DNA from: Saksenaea vasiformis B4078
Taxonomy: Eukaryota; Mucoromycota; Mucoromycetes; Mucorales; Saksenaeaceae
Assembly: GCA_000697055.1 (NCBI GenBank)
Contig: JNDT01002339.1
Coordinates: 1-64,000, forward strand
Direction of reading: 5' to 3'
Length of the DNA: 64,000 bases
How positions within the stretch are numbered: position 1 is the stretch's first letter; every line of letters begins with the position of its first letter. This document shows positions 56,482 through 64,000 of this stretch, one piece after another. The notes below the pieces were generated by a model that saw nothing but the letters and a program-made list of their open reading frames with translations, had not been told where the DNA came from and did not search any database. Position numbers and translations under genes: made by a program.

Positions 56482-59400
56482 TTACTGCTGCTCTAGATAT
56501 TTTAATCGCTCGGCCACTTGATGCTTGAAAATGGCTTTCTTTTGGGCCACCGTCTTCCGGATTTTACTTATTGCATTTGGGTGTAGGTCGGCGGCAAGAT
56601 TGCGTGAACCATGGGTCACGTTGCTTCCCAAGGAAACGTCTATGAGTGCTGGGCGGTTACTATCAATCACCTGCTGCATGATATTGTCGGTGATTGGGAT
56701 ACATAAACTATCGATTTTTGTTTTTTGATTCATCTTTGGTTTTGCATAGTAATTTTTGAGTTCGGACCGTAATTGGGGTGTGATCATCCGATTGTCCACG
56801 ACACGACTAAAATCATTTAAGGTTGATTCCTCTGGAAACTTGCACTTTCCTCTTATCTTACCTAGATATGCCTCGTTTATGTACACTTTGTGTCATCAGT
56901 CGTTGTTCAATTGTAGTATGCGTGATGAGTCGATATATATACACTGGTCTTGTTTGTCCATATCTGTATACTCTGCCAATACTCTGCTCCTCATGACAAG
57001 GATTCCAATCCAGGTCGAACAATATTAACCGATTCGCGCCAATAATGTTGACACCAACAGAGCCAGCCTACCAAAAACCACGTCAAGAAACACGCCTTTT
57101 GTTTTCATTCCGTTTGATCTTACCCTTGCTGATAGAAGCATGATATCTACATCTGACTCTGTGTTAAACCGATCAATAGAAGGTTGACGGTCCTACAGCA
57201 GTAACTATTAACTTAATCTGTGCACGACCTTAGTTCACCTTACCTGTTTCGGTGTGTTCCCGTCAATCCGCAAGACAACGTATTCGCGAGACAATAAATA
57301 TTGTTGGATATAATCTATGTACTGTCCTATTAGTGCACACGGAAAAGAAGCTGTCGATGGATTTACCTAGGCAGGCAATGCTATGGGATACAACAATTAG
57401 TTTTTCTTTAATTTCTTTGCATTGTTTCGCAATATCAGTCATAATCATCATCTTGTTGGATAACACAGGATCAACCATATCTACAAAAACAACGCCATAA
57501 ACTCAACTACAGCATAAATAAAGAGGCATTTACCTGGTACTGCTTTAAAGATCGCTTCTGACCACTTTGACATGCGATCTTTCGCCCATGATTCGACTGC
57601 CGAAAACTCATTTTCGTCGATGATTTCGCTTTCGTTAGACGGGTCATTTTCCAAGATCTCCTCGTCCTTCTCAACATTTGAAGGTGCCTGCTCATCCGAA
57701 CATTCGCCCTCTTCAATTCCGCCCGTGCGTTTTCGCTTCGCGTCCGTTCGGTTTTGCAACATCTAGGAATCCATTATCAGCGACGCATTTCTTTACAATC
57801 ATTCTAACCTTTTGAAAGACAGTGGGGTGGTTACAGATGGCGCGGAGCAGGATCAAGCCAATAAGAGGTGATTGATCATAGTCATTGGACGCGAGATCCT
57901 TTAGAAATTGGTCATACACTTTGTACTGCAGCGCAGTCAGTCGACATGAAATGTAATATTCGATCTTAGGAGGAAGTTGCTTCGTTAGAACCTTTGTATC
58001 ACACCTAATCAAAGAAATGTATGAATGAAAAAGCAATTTCGTCACACAAAGTACTCACCGATTCACGATATCGGCGGTTAGCAATTGTAACTGCAGAAGA
58101 AGACTCTTGGCGTGCAGTTTTTCGGACTGATTTGAATCTGCGTACAAATTTTCGATGGGTTTTCGATATTCCGCTTGAAAGTGGTCTTTATGCCCAAGGA
58201 AACCCGGGCATACAAAGTCAATCATACAATAGTACTCCATCAGATTGTTTTGCAAGGGATAACCGGTCAGACAAACACGTGCTGGCGTACGTATCCTATT
58301 GATGAGCATGGTGATCTGGGCGCTTTGGTTTTTGATTCGATGTCCTTCATCCGCGATAACAACTGTCGGGCCAGGATCTAGGAGGTAGCTTGACACATCC
58401 TCGTTGGCTCTCTTCGAGGTCAAGCAACAACGGAATTGCTCATACGACATTAACAAAACACCGCCGTCAATATACCAGTGCCGTAATATAGATGTCTTTT
58501 TTGACGAGATTGTGTTCCCGAAACTAGGATCTACTCGGAACTTTTAGCAAAGCCGTTGTTCCCATCGCACTTGCTATGCATTACCACAAAAATTATAGAT
58601 ATGTCCGACGAGTGGCTGTAATTCGCTAGGGATCCATCGATAAAGCTCGCTCGCCCAATTATCCAACGTAATTAGAGGTGTCAGAATGAGAATCTGATTT
58701 GACTAAAGAAAAAGAAAAAGAAGAAGAAGAAGAAGAAACGCATGAGGCCTTTTCGCACTTTCTCCTTCCTTTCGCACAAACCCTCAAATGTCTCGGAATG
58801 ATGGTATTCTCTGCTTTCACCTCTTGTAACAATGTTGTGATGAACACAATTGCCTGCAAGGTCTTGCCTACAAAACTCGACCATGAGCTGCCATCCACGC
58901 ATAATCATATAATGAACGTACCCAGTCCCATTGCATGTGCAAGAATACACCCGGAACCATTGCAGACAACTTGCCTCCACAAATGACAAATACCCTCTAA
59001 CTACAATGAATGAGCCACGTGGCATAAACAAACAAAGTCGTTTACCTGATGCGGCTTTAAAATATTCGAAAAATAGGGATCAATGTAAATCGGAGTGTCT
59101 GGCTGACCTCGATTAATGATCTTTCCCACTGTCCTTCGTGTATTCGACGTGGATGCAGGGTCTTGCAAAGCTTGTTTCTTTGAATTGCCGGAAGGTTCAT
59201 TCTCATGAGGTCGTTTCTTCCCACTCTCGGATGCTGTTGACGAATCCCACTGTGGAAACGGAATAGAGCCTTTCTCTGACGTTGAGCTTAGCTGTTCCGG
59301 CCATGGATCGAATACGGTCGAAGCAGCAATCTCTTTGTCAAAAGGAATTGTTGTTTGTGTTTGGCTGTACTGCATGTTTGGTAGTCTTTGATTAAAGTTC

Positions 59401-59918
59401 GGATAGGTGGGGTCGAGGAAACAGAATTCTTGTGGATATGGCTCATTGTGGTTGTCCTCTTTAATGATGATAATTTTTTCTTCTCTCTTCTCGCTTGGTT
59501 CTATAGTCGCCGGCTTTTTTACAACGGCGGCAGGCTTTTTTGGCTGAGTAGTTGGCGATGCTACAAGGAAAATTACAATGGATCAGTTTTCCATTGCGAT
59601 CCGATTTGGACCTATTTACGTGAATCAGGATCGAAAAGAGCCCTAATTCTGCTTAGCATCCTTTTACGCGTTGATTTTGCTTTGATGTTGTATATTTTCG
59701 AGAGATCCAAGCCAGTGAGAGACTGAAGTCTGCGTCCATTCACCTCCCCTATAGTGTCCAAATATGAATAAAAACCCGCGATTACCGGTAGGGATGGCAT
59801 GCCAACCTCTAAATCGTCGTCCAACTTCGACGGAAACGAGATCTGTGATCCATTGAACGACGTCGTCATTTGTCCAACTCCATGGCGATTTTTTCGGTTG
59901 TGATTGGGTAACGGACAT
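56482..59918 (-). CDS. SNF2-family helicase (ARIP4/RAD54L2-ATRX-like) with N-terminal SAM domain
   Basis: Multi-exon, ATG at 59916-59918. An N-terminal SAM-like domain (SPWSWTNDDVVQWITDLV... GEVNGRRLQSLTGLDL) is joined in frame to a disordered linker and then the SNF2 motor: LKPHQLEGI, Walker A HAMGLGKT (split by an intron at about 58870-58920), ILTPLITLDNW, motif II IADEGHRIKN, LTGYPLQNNLMEYY. After an acidic insert come DIMLLSARAGSVGVNIIGAN, LFDLDWNPC and GRVYRYGQTRPVYIYRL (motif VI). DEGH and the HxMGLGKT form match the ATRX/RAD54L2 branch. The enzyme translocates on DNA to remodel chromatin or nucleoprotein. The last intron (GTAAGA...TTTTAG) restores VVDNRM to frame. Stop at 56482; C-terminal tail of about 110 aa is basic. 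Confidence 0.9.
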
Positions 59919-60084
59919 GGCAGGAGAAGCAAATGCTTGAAGCGCTGATATGCGTGACCTCTTTTTGATGCACTAGAATATGGGGAAATCTCAGAAATGG
60001 CATACAAGTGATAGCAAGTTGGCATATGCAATTTATCGAAGGAACCGCAAGATTTTATATAGTATGCTAGTTTTGAAACGGTAT

Positions 60085-61468
60085 TTACAATTCTATATCA
60101 TGTCCAGCATGATTTGTTTCTATCTCTTCTAATACAGTCAACAATTTACGCTTTTCCCTGCCGTTAAAATTCTCGATTTCAAGATCTGCGCTTGATGCAA
60201 TTATCCGCTTAACTCGATCACCGTATTCTACCGGATCTTCGTGCGGACATGGTTCCGTTGGACGATTATAGTAGACATCCACGGGGGTCATCCAACGTGT
60301 CATGCGATAAAATGCGTAATAGAGAAAGCCCTAACAACACCAATAAGCTATACACCCCCCAAAAAAACCTCCTCCCACTTATACCTTGCGAGTGTCCCAG
60401 TACGGATCTCCCCAGCGGCGATCATACCTAAAGGAAAATTGGGTCTAAGCTAATGTACTCTATCAATTTAACTTACTTGATGCCAACAGGGCAGACTTTG
60501 ACGCCTAACTCAAAGGCCCCCTTTTGAAATCGGATGGCGTACTTGTTATTGACACAGGTTCCTTCAGGAAATAAAATCATCGGATTTGGCCAGCTTGTTG
60601 GATTCATCACATGTTTCTTTAATTTCTCTGCTAAAACTTTTCGCTCTTCCACGTTGGATCGATCAAATGTCATGGAGTTCAAAAAGTTGAGTCCATAGTT
60701 TTGCAAGAAGCCTGTTGTCGTTTTGCGTTAAGATCGTGAATGACACTTCTTTCCTACTTACCTAATGCCCCTCCATGGCGCGCCATGACTACGGCATTGG
60801 GGAATTTATGTGCGCTGATAAGAATGTAATCAAGGTAAGATGTATGGTTGGCCTAAGTTAAATAAGTTCGCATCCTTCCAATAGCACAAATAGGTGGTAT
60901 ACGTACAACAAACACATGAGGTTCCTCCAACTGTGGTTTTTCACCGTGGTAGCGTACTTTGGTACCGAGAGAAAACAGAATACCCTTGCAATAGTACTTG
61001 ACTAGGGATGACTTTTTTTTTTTGACAGAGCAATGAGCTACAAGCACATTTCAGATATGGAAGACTTACCACCATGCTGTTACTATTCACTGCGACAGCA
61101 ACTGGCAGCGACACGAAGAATGCAACTGTGGCTGCACTCAGGGTGGCGAGTCGGATAGGAAGAAGGACACCGTACCGAATAAGGGCACCAGGGAGACTTT
61201 GCAGCTGATTAACTCGGTCATCTGCAGAAAAACATTTTGCATAATATAGCTGTGTATGGCAATAAGTACCCTTTCTACTTCTTAGGGGGCTGCGTGGCTT
61301 ACCAATTGATCTCGGGTATATCTAAAAAAGAAAAGTTTAACTTTAGCAAATAACAATGGTTTAAAACTGAACATACGCTCTATTCTCTTCTTTTCTCAGT
61401 AATTCTATCGCTTCCGCATTTATATCGACCAATTCAGACGCTAATAACGTCGGTTCCTGAGGAGGCAT
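60085..61468 (-). CDS. Glycerol-3-phosphate/lysophospholipid acyltransferase (GPAT3/4-LPCAT type)
   Basis: Multi-exon, start taken at ATG 61466-61468 (MPPQEPTLLASELVD); a longer frame upstream to 61594 exists but is hydrophobic and unsupported. A membrane segment follows (SLPGALIRYGVLLPIRLATL, SAATVAFFVSLPVAVAV), then KYYCKGILFSLGTKVRYHGE. The acyltransferase motifs are motif I NHTSYLDYI (HX4D) in the exon at about 60770-60855, and motif III ILFPEGTCVNN with FQKGAFELG and VCPVGIKYD. The C-terminal part has RMTRWMTPVDVYYNRP. It transfers acyl-CoA to glycerolipid precursors in the ER. Transcribed the same way as the helicase, 166 bp upstream of its start. FPEGT-CVNN-FKKG fits the GPAT3/4 and LPCAT group best; exact substrate not determinable. 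Confidence 0.9.
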
Positions 61469-61699
61469 AATATCAAAATATGAAGAAGAAGAAAAAAAAA
61501 ACTGGAGGTTCCACCCCCGCCACACCAGTAGCGATTCGAGACCGAAGAAAAGAGCAGTCTTTCCAAAGATCGGCAGGATGCCAGGCAAAATCATTCACCC
61601 GCTCTATTACAGCAAAGCCGGCTAGACGTTTCTCCTATGGCAACGAATCACAGAATTATCACCAGTAAAAGAGCTTACCTGTAGGCGCCTACCGGTTTT
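61469..61699. other. Acyltransferase 5' flank
   Basis: Presumed promoter; an A/GAAGAAG run at 61480-61502. Confidence 0.4.
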
Positions 61700-62224
61700 A
61701 CATCCAATCCATGGAAACAGTTCCAAAAACATGATGCTTTCACTGAAGAACGGTCCCTAGGATTTCCGGCAAAAGGGACCACAGCGCAGCTTCTACATGA
61801 AAGAAGGACGATTGCATAATCAAGTCTATAAAGGTACTCGACTAGCGCAAATCACGAAGAGCTCTGTTTGCATCAATGCAGACTGTTATCCATATAAAAT
61901 AGCAGCAAATAGTGCAATTGACGTTGCAGGTCCCCCATTTATAAGTATCTTTTCCAAGAGAATAACGCGTCAAGCCACAGAGGTAAAAGGACCAGGGAAT
62001 GGAAGACCAAAAGCTGTGTTCCTCATTTTAGCAGACTGGCCTGCACAAAGCCCAGGTTTAAATCCTATCGAGAACCTCCGGGCGAGCTGGAGCGCTGACT
62101 GGCAAAAGCGGAGACACCTGATGGATAAACCAGAGAAGTTGAGGGCCGCTCTATTTGGAGGAATGGCAGAATATCTGTGATCTTTTAATTGCATCGACAC
62201 CTGATTGGGTGCAAGATAGCTGTT
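61700..62224 (+). pseudogene. Tc1/mariner transposase, decayed C-terminal fragment
   Basis: The frame 61797-62180 ends with ADWPAQSPGLNPIENL, the third-acid motif of Tc1 transposases (Glu of NPIE). The rest of the C-terminus (EEWQNICDLLIASTPDWVQD) continues only after a +1 shift near 62155, stopping at 62222-62224. The two upstream catalytic Asp regions are not recognisable. A dead element; its relation to the left-edge Tc1 is unclear. Confidence 0.7.
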
Positions 62225-63890
62225 GAAGCTTGTGAAGGTCGTATTTGTTACTGAATTGTTTCCTACTCCTACTATTGTCTTAATCTATGAACTAAGGTGC
62301 TTCCGAGAGCACATTTTATGCATATTTTATGTCCAGTCTGATTTTGCGGGATTTCTTCAACTGCATGCACACTTCTTACCTCGCAGTGTATATGGGAATG
62401 CCGAGCGAAAACAAAAGCGCGAGTCAGACTTATTGTCGACATTAGAACAAGCAAGAGGGAAGAGAGGGACGCATTTCTGCAATAGTCTTCTTTTCTATCA
62501 CTTGTCGCAGACTAAGTTTGGAAAACAATGAGCCTCATGATGCAGCAAAATGATACGTTGATGCAAAGACCACCTGTATCGTCGTCTTCAAGAATAAACA
62601 TGAGAGGTTTAATAGACGCTCATTCAGAGTTTGGCCATGTCAAATCGTCGTATTTTAATAAAATGCAAGCACTCGTTTGTCAGAGATAGACTCGAGACAT
62701 CATAATCAGTTACACGACTTCTATAATGAGCGCTTTGCCAGACTGAGGCTTTGAAGGCGACAGCGCGTGTCTCTTCATTACAACGTCTAACAAAAGAGGA
62801 ACTCACTGCCACGTCTTATTAAAATGGGGGGAACAAGTGCTATGGAAAGAGCTTTGCAAAAGAAACGGAAAGAGCAACGGCCTACTACAAGCAGCAAACT
62901 ACAGTATGGCATTACTAATTCGTATTTTGCTGCGACTCGGAAAGCGTAGCAAGGCTGTGCTGTGTTTGTAATCTCGTACACTCTCATGACTGTAAAAAAA
63001 ATGCCAATTTGTTTGTAATATGTACTCATCTTATGTACTCGAATTAGTCCCATGCATTTTCCAATAACTTTATATACATGGATCCTTTCAGCCAACACGA
63101 ATAGCGGTTGTAGTGCTTGTCATTGGTAGCAATCTAAAAGAAGTCTAGGTAGCTTAGTATAGATTGGTCCAAACAATGAGTAGAATTTAAAGAGTTCAGG
63201 ACACCATGATACCTTAACAAGAACTCAATAATCGCAATGCAAGCATAGAATGATTAGGAATTTATCATCTCTTCCTTTTTACTATGTCGATACAGATTTC
63301 TTTTCAACCGCGAAACACAATGGATTTTGTAACCAATTCAGTTGAAAAGAGTATAATAACAGCGTCTTTGATTACTCTTTTTGTTTCTTTGTTTTTTTTT
63401 GTTTTATTTTTTCTTGCTGCACGATACCCGATCCAAAAACCGTCAGGCGTGTAAGTTGAACGGACCAGAAGCATAAGTGAGAGGAACTCCGTGCAGATTT
63501 TATTGGTACTTCCGCATGTTCACAACGCAGTTGGTTCGCATGGACCACACATACTCCCTTGACCATGCATTCTGACACTTTTAGTAAGATCCACAGGGCC
63601 AAGGATAAACATAAGGTTGACACAGTTTCATGACGTTCAGCCTTAATGGATACTTTTCAGGGGGGGAGGAAGTTTAGAGGAATTTTTCGTTATCTATCTC
63701 TTCTCAGTGGCGGTTTGTTACGTTTCAGGTGTTGAATCCAAAAGAAAGGGATATGATTTGGATGAATCTTTCTTCCTTTTTGAAAAAGAGAAAAAGGATG
63801 TCTATGGTCGATAAAAAGTTGTGAAAAAAAAGAGGAAGGGGAGGGGTATCATCGAAAGAAAATGCATGCTGGAAAAGGGAACGCTGTACA
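62225..63890. other. No gene recognised
   Basis: About 1.7 kb with short frames only; T-run near 63370-63410 and a G-run at 63660-63667. Confidence 0.4.
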
Positions 63891-64000
63891 AGGAGTGACA
63901 AAAAAAGTTTAGACACCCACATTAAAAAATTGGCTGACACCACCACGCTTGTTTTCTATGCACATCGACTGTGAACAAACATCGGTAGAGGTGCCGTCAT
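63891..64000 (+). mobile_element. Possible Tc1-like element end at right edge
   Basis: ACAAGGAGTGACAAAAAAAG followed by TTTAGACACCC has the look of a Tc1 terminal inverted repeat. It is preceded by TA (63888-63889), and an ATG follows 65-70 bp later (63958: MHIDCEQTSVEVPS, open to the window end). Only one end is visible, so this is tentative. Confidence 0.3.

Noticed and set aside
61468..61594. Upstream extension of the acyltransferase N-terminus
   Set aside because: The extra 42 residues are hydrophobic and encoded partly by an A/GAAGAAG run; the ATG at 61468 gives a normal start.

Overview
The window is nuclear DNA of a filamentous fungus, most likely an early-diverging one (Mucoromycota/Mucorales type). 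Coding regions are broken by many short GT-AG introns, mostly about 35-75 nt. The gene set mixes fungal genes (Sec2, Mvp1, bZIP) with genes usually better known from animals (HOOK, METTL5, an ARIP4/RAD54L2-type SNF2 helicase). Intergenic DNA carries T- and CT-rich tracts and much transposon debris. The organism assignment is an inference from gene content; no rRNA or marker gene is present and no tRNA was recognised.

Layout. 1-3700: 5' part of a Tc1/mariner transposase abutting the C-terminal part of a Fanzor (eukaryotic TnpB-like) protein, then a copy of a dispersed repeat. 4049-8043: HOOK-type dynein adaptor and a small spliced gene. 9345-10795: repeat copies. 12000-13715: METTL5 rRNA methyltransferase and a small ORF. 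14252-15367: intact DDE transposase. 17769-18149: bZIP factor. 19300-29130: repeat-rich island with a decayed Plavaka/KDZ transposase, a divergent unrecognised gene and a frameshifted multi-exon pseudogene. 31432-33363: casein kinase 2 regulatory subunit and a small membrane protein. 35848-43056: NOT1, scaffold of the CCR4-NOT deadenylase. 45735-49362: polyQ basic protein, small secreted protein and Sec2-type Rab GEF. 50156-52576: Mvp1/SNX8 sorting nexin. 54183-61468: CCA-adding enzyme, SAM-SNF2 helicase and glycerolipid acyltransferase in a compact cluster. 61700-64000: decayed Tc1 fragment and a possible further Tc1 end at the right edge.

The genes do not form one pathway. Two themes recur: RNA metabolism (NOT1, METTL5, CCA1) and membrane or vesicle traffic (HOOK, Sec2, Mvp1, the acyltransferase). 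The most unusual content is in the mobile islands: the Fanzor remnant apparently interrupted by Tc1, a dispersed noncoding repeat of about 0.6-0.75 kb with 5-7 copies and a tandem 3' tail, and two decayed spliced genes of unknown family. All gene models were spliced by eye; exon edges I checked codon by codon are stated as such in the entries.
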